Shown here: piece after piece, positions 37,516 to 49,500 of the stretch
How positions within the stretch are numbered: position 1 is the stretch's first letter
Layout: each line of letters begins with the position of its first letter
DNA from: Leptasterias polaris
Taxonomy: Eukaryota > Echinodermata > Asteroidea > Forcipulatida > Asteriidae
Direction: 5' to 3'
NCBI GenBank assembly: GCA_037783415.1
Contig: JAZGTN010000060.1
Coordinates: 1-64,000, forward strand
DNA: 64,000 bases
The notes under the pieces: model-generated
Told to the model about the DNA's origin: nothing
Databases searched by the model: none
The model's input: only the letters and a program-made list of their open reading frames with translations
Translations under genes and position numbers: made by a program

Positions 37516-40500
37516 CTTTGAAATGGATAATAATATTGAAAACAGGGTTATTGTGAAAATTCAAAGCGAAAATGAAAACGCTCTAAAGATGCAGCACTTG
37601 GCTGAAAATTGATAAAGTGAATTAGAACAAACATAGGGCTAGATAGCTCAGTTGGTAGAAGGCCGACACATTAATCCGGAGGTTGCAGATTCAAGTCCCA
37701 ATTTAGTCCATTTTTCTTTGCTCTACCCTATAAAAATTACTTAACATGTTTAGTTCTTAACCTACTCAACTCTTAACCTACAAAGTTCTTCACCTACAAA
37801 GTTCTTCACCTAATCAGTTCTTCACCTAATCAGTTCTTCACCTAATCAGTTCTTCACCTAATCAGTTCTTCACCTAATCAGTTCTTCATCCAATCAGTTC
37901 TTCACCCAATTAGTTCATAACCTACTAAGTATTTACTATGACATATACATATATACTGACCCTGATGGAGTAGTTAGCTCTGATATGAGCTTGACCATCT
38001 CTCAGTTCTCGGTAATACAAACCCACACATCTCAAACACTGCACCTGTGTATATCAAAACATCAAACATAAAATTGTACAAATTATTAGCAATCATTATG
38101 GAAAAAACCAGCAGTGTTTATAACTGGGCCCAATTTCATAGAGCTGTTTAAGCAAAAAATATTGCTTAAACAATTTCTGCTAAGCAACAATAAGCAGGAT
38201 ACCAGTCACAGATACTTCATGTGGGATGGTATTTTTGCTGGTAATTATTTTTTGGTAAGCATGATTTTGTTGTGCTTAGACAATTTTGTGTGCTTAAGCA
38301 GTTCTATGAAATTTGGCCCTGGTTCCCACTGAGTGCAGTCTGCGACTAAAAAATACAAAAAAAATAAAATAAAATAAAAAAGTGGAGAAATTTACCTGTT
38401 TCTGATCAAACCTGCGGGCTTGCACACATTGTAAATAAGTAAATTAGTAAAAACACATAATTTTTATTTTTAAACTTATTTTTTTATGGGAAAATAGAAT
38501 TAGCTATTGCAAACTGCTTACCAACCAAAAGGACCTGGGGTATAAATGCAAAAAATAGTTAGTGGCCTGATGTTTCGACCCTAGCAGTCTTTCTCAAAGG
38601 CTAAATTACAACACAACACAACACTTTATATTAAGTACTTGTTTTTTAGTACTCGGAGATCCAAGTACTTAGGACTCGGCTTGTGGACTCAGTACTCAGA
38701 ACATTTGGTATTTGAACATTTATACTCTTACTTAATGGCCCAAGTAGTCATACCCGAGTACTACTCGGCCACCTTAGTACTCGGCAGTAATTGATACTTG
38801 ACTGAAAAGCAGGATTTCAGAACTGAGAAGTCTCCCAAATTCCGAAAAAATCTACTCTGCAGCAGTAGAATAAATAGCTAGACAAGTTTTCAAAGAATGT
38901 AATCTACCTAGCAAGTAGATATACACATGGTGTTACCACAAACCAAATATGCAATAAAAAGAATTTGACTTCAACACTGGTAATAATCACACATACAGAA
39001 TGCTTAATAAATTATGAAGTTTGTTGAAACTACTTACGTTAGCCAAGGTGAAGAAAACAGCCAAGAACAGCTGCCCAACACTGGGCAATGTTGCAAACAT
39101 AAACTGTAATTAAACAAAGAGTTGAAAGTTATTGATGTGCATTTGATTTCAATAAAAATGGTTTTTAATGAACTGCACGTGAGCTGTGTGGCTTCAATAG
39201 ACACAATCAGTGACCAGAGTCACGTGCCCCACAGTGGGTATACAATGTAAACAAACCAAGCAAGCAACACGCAGTGTGCGTGGACAAGCATGGCTGCTTC
39301 TGAGTGCGCCATGCTTGACAATGCACACTGGGCGTGGCTGCTAGGTTTGTTTACATTGTATACCCACTATGAGTCAAGTGACTCCGGTTACCAATTGTTT
39401 CGATTTCACAAAACACCAAGATTTGTCACAGTGTAAGGTGTCAGTCTCACTACAGTGACTTGTATTGTGACATCACAGAATTTATGCTAGACTCGTTTCA
39501 TAAAGTGTGCCTAGCACATTGAACTTAAACTCTGGTAGCTGAGTCATCTATACCATGCCCGATTTGTGGCAGAAAGTGTCCCCCAAATATTTCCATACTT
39601 TAATACACTCTATTCCTCTTGTACAGAAGTACACCGTCCCCTAAAATCCTTCAAAGAATTCCTGAGATTCTAAGAACACAATGAAGACACAATAGGAGGG
39701 GGAGAGGTACACCTTGCCACATTTCAAGCACAAAACTCCTGTTCTTGGGCAAGAAACATGAGTATGCTTCTCATCACCAAGGAGTAAATGGGTACCTAAG
39801 AGGGTAAAGACTGTTGATGTGAATGATTTTTTTTTTAGCAACCTGTCATGCCTGTGCACCCATTAAGCTGCCGGTGCTGCATACTCCAGAGGAGTTGAGA
39901 TGGTTTCAGGCACTTTGAGGGACTTACTAAGCTTGAAAAAGTGCATAATAAATACTTTTGGCTTTCTATTGATCAGTGGTAGGTCACAGCGGTTAACGTC
40001 AGAGTCAAATATTAAATGTAGGACACGCTCTGGATCTTCAACCAAGTTGAGAATCCAGGAGGATGACTTACACCGACAAAATTCAAGACATAGTATCTTT
40101 TGAACAGATATTTTCATGGTAAATGTGCCACCAGTGTGTCCGACCTGGTTTCTCCTATCAGGATGTTTGAGCGTGAAACCAGGCTCTCTGCCTTTTCTCA
40201 CTCATACACTCTCGCTTTGTTGAGATGTAGAACAAAGAGCCATTCCAACAGCTTTATTCCACATACTGGATCTCTTTGGAACTCCTTGCATGGTGCATAG
40301 TTCCCTCAACCCTACAATCTAGCCTTTAAGAGGAATAACAACTCTTATCTTCAGCTCCTCTGAGTTATATTCATCTTAAATATTTTTTCCAGTAGCCCCT
40401 TACCAAAGTAGCTTTTTTAGCCAGGGCATGCAAAGAAAAAAAAAAAAAAAAAATCTTATATGTTTTTTACTCTTACACCGATATGTATCAGCACTGTATA

Positions 40501-43500
40501 CTCAGTACTTTCCCCGAGTTCTGTGAAAAAAAATCCACAGGCAAATCACTCCGGTGGGATTCGAACCCAAGACCTAATAATAATCTTACCACGATGATCA
40601 GGAAGAGCAAGCATGTAATGATTTGCAGAATAGTCAACATCCCCATCACAATCAGGTAGGGCAAGAAGAAGTACCGTTGCAGCTGGAGCGGAAACAAAAA
40701 AGAAAAAATACAAAAACTGAACTCAAGAAAGAAAAACACAAACACTGAACTCAAGATATGACTCAGCATTGGTTTAATAGATATAAAAATGATAATCAGT
40801 TCATGTACATTTATGATTATGGGAATAAAAGAGTGGCGACGAGTTCTTAAACGGTCGTTTAAAACTGTGCGATAAAGGCCACGACCCTGCAAGGTTTTAA
40901 ACGGCCGTTTAAGAACGAGTCACTACTCTTTTATTCCCATTCATAAATGCCCTTTTGTTAAAAAAGTGAAAGAATAAGGAAAATCGGTGGTAAATTCCCA
41001 TTCATAAATGCCCTTTTGTTAAAAAAGTGAAAGAATAAGGAAAATCGGTGGTAAAAAAAGACAATCTGTGACAATCTGTTTGTTTAGCGAATTTTCGAAG
41101 TTTGTACATTTTTAAAAACTTTTGTAAAATTCTGTTTTGTGCGCGTTGGGTTGTGTGTTCGCACGGATTGGCACTTGTGGGGTCCTGACAACAATGGAAC
41201 AATGGACCCCACAAGGTCATTTCAATAGGAACAATTGGACCCCACAAGGGAATTCTTCAGAAAAGGGAATAATAGAACAACAATAGCAGTACCCCACAAA
41301 CCGGATCTGTAAGGGTGGGTGTACGCGCGTGTACAAAAAGATTACAAGCGGGTACTAATAGCTATGTATTGCGTTCCGCGTAAGTAAATTGGCGTAAATG
41401 AGTATGCGGGCCCAACACGCGAAGCCAGCCGGTCTTAAACAGCTCCAGCTATGTCTTTATCAGCCGTTTAAACACCCCCACGTGACGTGCTCTCCACCAA
41501 TAGGAATAGCGAAACTGTCTGGGGTATTTATGAATATTTATTAACATGTTCTTGTACGATACCATCAGACCACAGACTCTATTACACAAATTGCAGAATT
41601 TAAATGTTAATCCACAACTTTCCCTTTGGATTAATGACTTTTTACTCCAACGGTCACAGAGGGTAAGAGTAAACGGTGTTAGTTCTGACATTACACATTT
41701 AAGTACAGGAGTCCCCCAAGGATGTGTTCTATCGCCACTCTTGTTCTCCTTATTCACAAGTGACTTTAAGGTACAAAGCGACTCATGTATTTTGATTAAA
41801 TATGCTGATGATACTGTCTTGACAGGACTGATAAGTGACAATGATGAACTGGATTATAGAACCAATATTGATCTGTTTGTTAACTGGTGTGTTGAAAATC
41901 ACTTAATTATTAATGTGTCTAAAACTAAAGAAATGGTCTTTAATTTTAAAAGAACCAAACAAACCATGTCACCTGTTAAACTTAACGATGTGTCTGTAGA
42001 AGTAGTAGATGAATATAAGTACCTTGGTACTGTGGTTGATAGTCAGCTAAACTGGAATTCCAACACCACCAAAGTCTACAAGAAAGCTAACCAACGGTTA
42101 CACTTTGTAAGGAAACTGAAATCTTTTAATGTTAATACCCGGGTTTTAAAACTGTTTTACCAGAGCACAATTCAATCTGTTATAACTTTTTGTTCGATCA
42201 CTTGGTTTAATTCTCTAACTATTAGCAATCGTAAGAAACTAGAACGTATTGTGAAGCATGCTGGAAGGATTATAGGTGAGGACATTGATGGTCTTCAGAA
42301 GTTGGTCCATAATAGTCTCATGTGTAAGTTTAGTTCCATTATGTCTGACAATACACATCCTCTCAACTCGTCTGTGGTTACAAATAAATCCGGTAGAATT
42401 CGTCAGTTAAGCCTTAAAACGAATAGGTTTAGGAACTCTTTTTTACCTCATGCCATTCACAATTTTAACTGTAAATTTTGTAGATAATAGACCTTTGTCA
42501 TGGTGCAGCCATCTTGATTTCTCCCATTCATGTTGGTGTGGCCAGACCGGGACTGGGTGGATGAGTAGTCTGGTTCCTTTTTGTACACTGTAGATTGGCA
42601 TTCATTGCTGTTGTTGGATGTAGGGAGCATGTCCAATAATGACTTTTTATTTTTTTGTGTAATTTCTTTGTTGGTTTTTACTGTGTTTACTGTGTTACTG
42701 TGTTTATTTGCCAATTTGTTTATTTTTAATATTTTTAATATTTTTACGTACTTTTACTGCTGTACAAAGGATAGCAAATTTCATGTATAACAATACATGA
42801 CGAATAAATTAAATTGAATTGAATTGAATTGAATTGAATTGATAGCGCTTGTACATATCTATGATTACTTATTAACATGTTTTTAGGACACGTTTACTAA
42901 GTTCAGACATGATATTTGGTCCTTGGAAAGAAGTAGGGCAATTTTTTGTTAGCACAAGGATTGATTCATTTGTTCATATATTGTGGCGTGTTGTGGCCGA
43001 GCGGATAAGAGCACCGAACTCAAGCTCTTGTTTCTGATCAGCAGAGTGTGGGTTCGAATCCCAGTCGTGACACGTGTGTCTTTAAGCAAGACACTTAACC
43101 ACATGCTTCGTCCTTCGGATGGGACGTTAAGCCGTAGGTCCCGTGTGTTGTGTAATGCACGTAAAAGAACCCAGTGCACTTATCGTAAAGAGAAGGGGTT
43201 CGCCCCGGTGTTCCTGGTTTGATTGGCTGCATATTGCGCCACAGCACCTTGTAAACCATTACATGGTGCTATGCAAAGGAATAGGTCTCACACTTCAACA
43301 CGTAACTCCACTTACCGTGTAGGAAAAATACTGAGCGCTTTGAGACACCCATCGGGAGTATAAAGCGCTATATAAGAACTGCGTATTATTATTATTATTA
43401 TTATTATTATATAATATAACATGTACAATGGTGCAGGGTTTAATAGACATTTCTGGCTATTTAATCACAGTTTTTCTGATTTTTCTTGGATATCAGACTA

Positions 43501-46500
43501 AAGTAGGTAGAATATCATGCTGTTAAAGTTCTTGAGCTATGAGAGCCACTAATATAGCACCTTGTTAAGGTTCACAAGGTGCTGCAATGCACTCAGCAGC
43601 CACTGCCATAAAACACCGGGGCAAACCTCTGTGTGCTGTGTTCTTTTATGTGCATTACTACACTACATAACACTGTACAGGACCAAGGGATTGGATCTCA
43701 TCTAATTTAAAAAGCAAAAATCGAAATTTTGTTTTGTTTCAGAGATTTGGTTGATAACATGGGAAACATTGAAAACATTCACTTCAGGTCATGACCTTTA
43801 CTTTGACCTTTTTGGTTGGGTGGAAGTACATATAGGTCAAAGCTTGCGACCTTTATGTATAGCACCACACCAAGTAAGATTCCCATATCAACCAATGCTA
43901 AATGCTAAACATTCAAAAGCACACCAAATAATATTTAAGTCTCTCAGCCTCTTGAACATTTTCAAACCAAATAAAATACAGGCATATTTGCTGACAATCA
44001 AACATTTCAAGTACAGAGGCAGTTCAACTTTTGAGGTTATGCGCATCCAAAATGATTTCAAACAACCCTGATCGAGTGCACAAACCAGACTCCTTCTTGG
44101 ATAAGGGATCTACAAGCGTGAGTAAAATAGGGCAATTTCTAGAGGGCTAGTGTGTGTACCCAATATGCCCCAGGTTAAAGGTCAACAATTCCCAGGGGCA
44201 AAACGAAAGGACCATTTTCAAAAGTTCTTAAAAGACATGACCTTCAAATCTGATTTGCAGAAACAAAGTTGTTGGTTTACGTTTAATTCATGAAGCTCGG
44301 CGCATTATTTTCTTACAGGTTAGTGTAGTGCACGATTTACGGTCGCAAACTGATTGTTACCAAAATGTTTTAATGCTGTTTGTTGTTGCCAACTTGAAAC
44401 AAAAGTCCAATGCATAAGTTTATCTCCATGACGTTCATTGGACTACTCATTAATTTTTTTGTTTGGATAAGCGTAAAGATTATCAAAACAATCTCAAGAG
44501 CCAAATTTCCCTCGAGAGGTTTTGATAAAGAAGCGCATACTAATGGCCATGTTTACCTCCACCCATACGCAATTCATCATATATTGCAAATCTAATGCAT
44601 AGATTTAGAGGGAATGTATACGCTTGGTACATGTAATCACTCTTAAAATTAATGGCAATAAAAACTTACTTTGTTAGAAACTTGTACAACAGCTTTGGAT
44701 AGTACATGTAGTTTAAAGCATTTTGAGAATCATTTCCCTTCGAAGTAATGTGGTTATGGAAACCAGTTTTTATCCCCCCTAAAATTTGAATCTGAGAAAC
44801 ATTACTGTCAGTAAGGTTTCTCAGATTGTTTATTCCATTTACGGATTATTCTTCCCGCATGGACATAACCGCTCCGGATTTTCGGCGATTTCTCAAAAAA
44901 CGCGACCACCTTTTGAAATGAAATTTTCACAGGTTAGTTTTATTGTATGCATCTACATTTATATGGGATTAAAACAATCGAACGATTAAAAAAAACCAAA
45001 GGTATACTTTGCCTTTAAGCGAATGAGAAACAGAGGTTGGGCTAGACTTTGTGCGCAGCTGATCTTAAAGAGGGGCTCCAAGGTCAAATGAGGTCATTTT
45101 CATTCAGAAGGCATAGTTTAATCCGTTGACATTTAAAACCACAGTGGATGATAATGAATGGTCCGACAGTAGGAGGGTTGACTATGTACTGTGTAGATGC
45201 ATGCACGACAGTGATGCACAACTATTGCAGGCTGGCATTTATCTATCATTCATCTATCATCCTTGGATGATTTTTGATTGGTCAGACAGTCGGAGGGTTA
45301 AAATTGCTTCAAACTTACTCTGTAGACTCCAACAATGACCAGTATGGTAACGAGGGTTAGCAGAGCGTACAGACCGATGTCCACACAGCTAGCGATGTAC
45401 AGAACTCGGGCCTCCATATTCATCGCCATATTCATATGAAGGGAAGTCAAGTTGAAAGCCTGTTGAATCATGTCTGCTGATTTAACTTTTAATTAAAGAG
45501 AGACATCGAAAAAACTGGATTAACAATGTTTGGGGAAGCTAATCTCCAAAGCAAAAAAAAATAAATTACAATTAGTTTTTGAATATATTTTTAAAAGGGG
45601 GACTATCATTCTTAATCTCTTGATCATAGCAGATCTGTGGCTGCACATGGAATTATGCACACTATTATTATCCAGGGCTAGAGTTAAGGGGAAACAATTA
45701 ACAGGACCACAGGGCTTGTACTTCAGTATGATTACTGGACCGGAATTTTTTTCAAAAGACCAGGGCCCAATGCCCCGTATTTTTGACCGCGTGAGGGCGC
45801 CCTGAAAACTATTTCTATCACTTCCGGGGGTATAACTTTTAAAAGCGATTATCGTCTGCAGCTAGCTAGCTAGCTGTGTACAGTTAGTTTTAACATCGGC
45901 GTCAGTCACTTCCTGGTCACTTCTGTGTGCGGTATAGTTTTTTGTCGCTTTTAAGGCGGATTCCCACTGAAGAATCGGTTATTCGGCTCAAACGTTGGCT
46001 AGCTCAGCTTGAAGAAGAGGAGCATCAACTTCTGGCAATAAGTGAATAAAACAGAGCTTGTAAAAAGGTAAACGAACAGTTCACGTTCACTGACTGTCCA
46101 TCCATATCCATCCATGCAGGATCCATTTGTAACATATCTTGGATTATCCTAAACTACATCGTGTGTTGGGTCTGTCCTTTCTCTATGGTGTGTGTGTGAG
46201 TAGGTAACCACATTCAAACCGGGGACCTATAACAAAAGAGGACAATAGGTCCACGGTTGCTATCACAAAGGAAAGCATTGTGGTCCATGGTTGCTATCAC
46301 AAAGAGTGACTTGAACAAAGGAGGGTCCACGATTGCAGGCTGTTAGTTAGTGTTACACACTTGTGTGTGTGGGGTACTGCCTTGTCCTTATATTCAATAA
46401 CAAAATGATACAGAAATCTCTCCAATAAATACGCGAGACCCTACATGAACTCTACAACTCAATTAATTCAGTTCAGGAGTAGGGTTTAGTATGTGAAAGA

Positions 46501-49500
46501 TTAAACACTAAAAAATATTGATATTAAGAAGACATGTCACTGATTGTCAGAATAATTAATAATACACTGATAATATAGTGTTATTGTTAGTGTTAGGGCT
46601 GAGGGTTATATTTCATGCTGGGAGGTTATATGGCAGTATCTGAGTAGAATGTGTGCATTTAATACTAGTACTAGTTTGGCAGGGTCTTCACTAGTGTAGT
46701 ACTCTAACTCTGGGTAGTACTTACAAGTAGTCTGTATAGTAAAGAAAATGCATTGGGGCAGTATTCCCAGTACAGTAATCAGTTTATTGGAACAGCCATT
46801 TATAATGTCTAAAAAGGTAAAACGAGGCTGTGCCTTCCAGAAGACTGGCAGGGACACTAAACATGTTTGGATTCTAATTAAACATTCTTGATGAATCTTT
46901 TTGTTTCCTTTCAGAGTGAATGATTACATCAAAGGTGAAGAATTGCTCATTGACCAAATAGCAAGGGGAATGCCCATATTTTTCCACCGCTTGAGGGCAC
47001 TTTAATTTACTTGTGACATGTTTGGATAGTTTCGAGATGCGATACTGTTGTGTGCCTTTGTGCCCAAATAAAACAACAATTAATAAGAATATAAAGTTCT
47101 ATCGCATTCCAAAAGATAAAAAGTTGAGAAAGTGCTACGACATCGCTATAAGGAACAAACATTTGAAGGTAGATTCACCACATACTAGAATTTGTAGCCA
47201 ACATTTTGAAGGTGGGAAGAGATTGAACAACACAGTCATTCCGACCATTTTTCCATGGACAAAGGTAAACAAACCAAGAAAACTACCCACTGTTAGACTA
47301 TTATCTTTAAAGGCAGATACAGCAAAAACAATCCAAGTTTCTCTGTCGGATTTTGTGAAATCCACTGACATCGGAGTCCAAACCGAGAGCCAACAATGTG
47401 AGCGTGGCGACGAGATTGCCCGGTTGAAGAAAGAACTCAGTGAATGCCATATGAATTTAATGAAAACTCAATCAGAACTTGACCATAATCGATATGTTAG
47501 CGTTAAGAGTAAGTTTTGCATTGAAAAATTTCAAGACTGTGACAGCGAAATTTGTTTCTACACTGGTTTTCCAGATTTTGACAGATTTGCAATTTGCTTT
47601 GAATACTTAAAGCCATCTGTCAAATGCTTGCCAACATGTACATCTTTGGCCAGACAGAAACTGACTCCCGTCAACCAGTTTTTCTTGGTGATGTGCAGAC
47701 TGCGACTTGGTCTTCTCGAGAATGATTTGGCTGAAAGGTTTGGCATCAGCCAATCATCTGTATCCAAAATATTCTCAGTGTGGATTAATATGATGTACTT
47801 TGAGTTAAAGGAGATTGACATATGGCCTTCTCGAGAACGCATCAATGAAACAATGCCAGAATGTTTCAAGACATCCTACCGCTCAACGAGAATAATCATT
47901 GATGCTACAGAAATCCAAATGGAGAAACCATCTGCACCAGACATGCAGTCTGTAACATTCTCTAACTACAAAAGCCGCAACACAGTGAAAGTTCTCATTG
48001 GCATTACCCCAAGTGGAGCAGTGTCTTTTGTTTCTGATCTCTTTACAGGTGAGCATGACTTTTGAAATTAATTTGTTTAAATTAAATATGCATTGGCCGA
48101 ACTTTGGCCTAATTAAAATTGGATTTAAAACATAAATGTGATGTGATATATATATTAGAATTCAATCTCCCTTCCCTTGTAGGTACTATAAATGTATGAC
48201 TTTTGTAATTTTACGGTTGATTTACTTGGAGACACATCCATCTCAGCTCACCATTCACTGTATGTCTAAAAGAAAACTGTGTTCAAAATGGAAACATAAC
48301 GCCCCACTCGTTTCTCCAACTTTTAGTCCTTTCAAGGGGAAATTTTGCACAGCAAGTGTTTTACTTTTGTTTGCACATTTAATAGCAAATTTGGCTTTGC
48401 AATATGAGGGAAATTGTTCACTCTTTTTAAGCAATTTACTACATAAAAATGTATTGTTTGTATTTGTGATGCAGGTTCAGTGTCCGATAAAGAGCTAACA
48501 TCTTTATCTAACCTCCCAAGTAAACTGGAACCTGGTGATGGAGTCATGGCTGATAAGGGGTTTGACATCCAAGATTTGTTGGCGCCAGTTGGAGCAACAC
48601 TGAACATTCCACCCTTTATGGAAGGAGGCCAGCAAATGTCTGTGCAAAATGTCATAAAAACGCGTAACATTGCATCTCTACGTATACACATTGAGAGATG
48701 CATGGAACAAATCAAGAACTTTCATATCTTTGACAGGCCAATTCAAGTATCCACTTGCAGTATTGCAAATCAAATTGTCTTTATTTGTGCATTACTTACA
48801 AATTTCAGAAGGCCATTGCTAGTTTAAAGGGTTATTTGGTGAAAATTATTTGGTGTACTGGTTGAAAATTTAGTGTACTGGTTGCAAATGTTTAAATTCC
48901 ATTTATTATGCTTGACAACCGGCGGCCTGTTCTGTGAGATAAAAACAGGAAGTCATTTTCAAAACGACATAATTGTACAAAAACAAAACCCATGCTTTCA
49001 TTAAGAAGATCAAAAGTTTAATTTTGCCACTCTGACATCACATAAGTTCTCATGAATATCCAAATGTGCATTAAGAAAAATTGCACAAATTTCTATAGTG
49101 TCAAAACACCCTCAGATTTAATTGAAAAAGGTAGTCAGTTGTACAGTAATGTCAATATGAATATTATTTATATAACGTACCCAGTGGACTGGGCTTAAAG
49201 GATATCAATCTACATGTATTAAATATTCACTCTCGTCATTCCAGCTTGTCGAAGAGGTAAGGGTGCGTGTGGACACTGGACCATTTTATTCGTTGAAAGT
49301 AGGTTGTGGATTACATTGTGTGCATCCTTTTTTAAACAAGTTGGCATTACAAGAGTGAACCTTTAATATTATTGTTCATTATTTATTTTAAGACTAATAA
49401 TATTGATTAAAATTGATTTAAAAACCATCAAATGACAAGGATCTATGTGTGAGTTATATCAAACAAATACTGAATGCTTTTCATTTATAACAATGTAACA

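Noticed and set aside
39863..40201. 112-codon minus-strand frame
   Set aside because: No domain, overlapped by antisense frames of similar length, inside an intron of the host gene model.
40488..40892. 134-codon minus-strand frame treated as one gene
   Set aside because: Its hydrophobic middle is the host exon at 40590-40682. The rest reads through intron and SINE sequence with splice signals at the borders.
46606..46857. Open frame shared with 52255-52497 on the mirrored arm
   Set aside because: Both frames are antisense to the nuclease gene's first intron and exist because the arms are inverted copies. The left one lacks an ATG and the two differ by indels. No domain is recognised.
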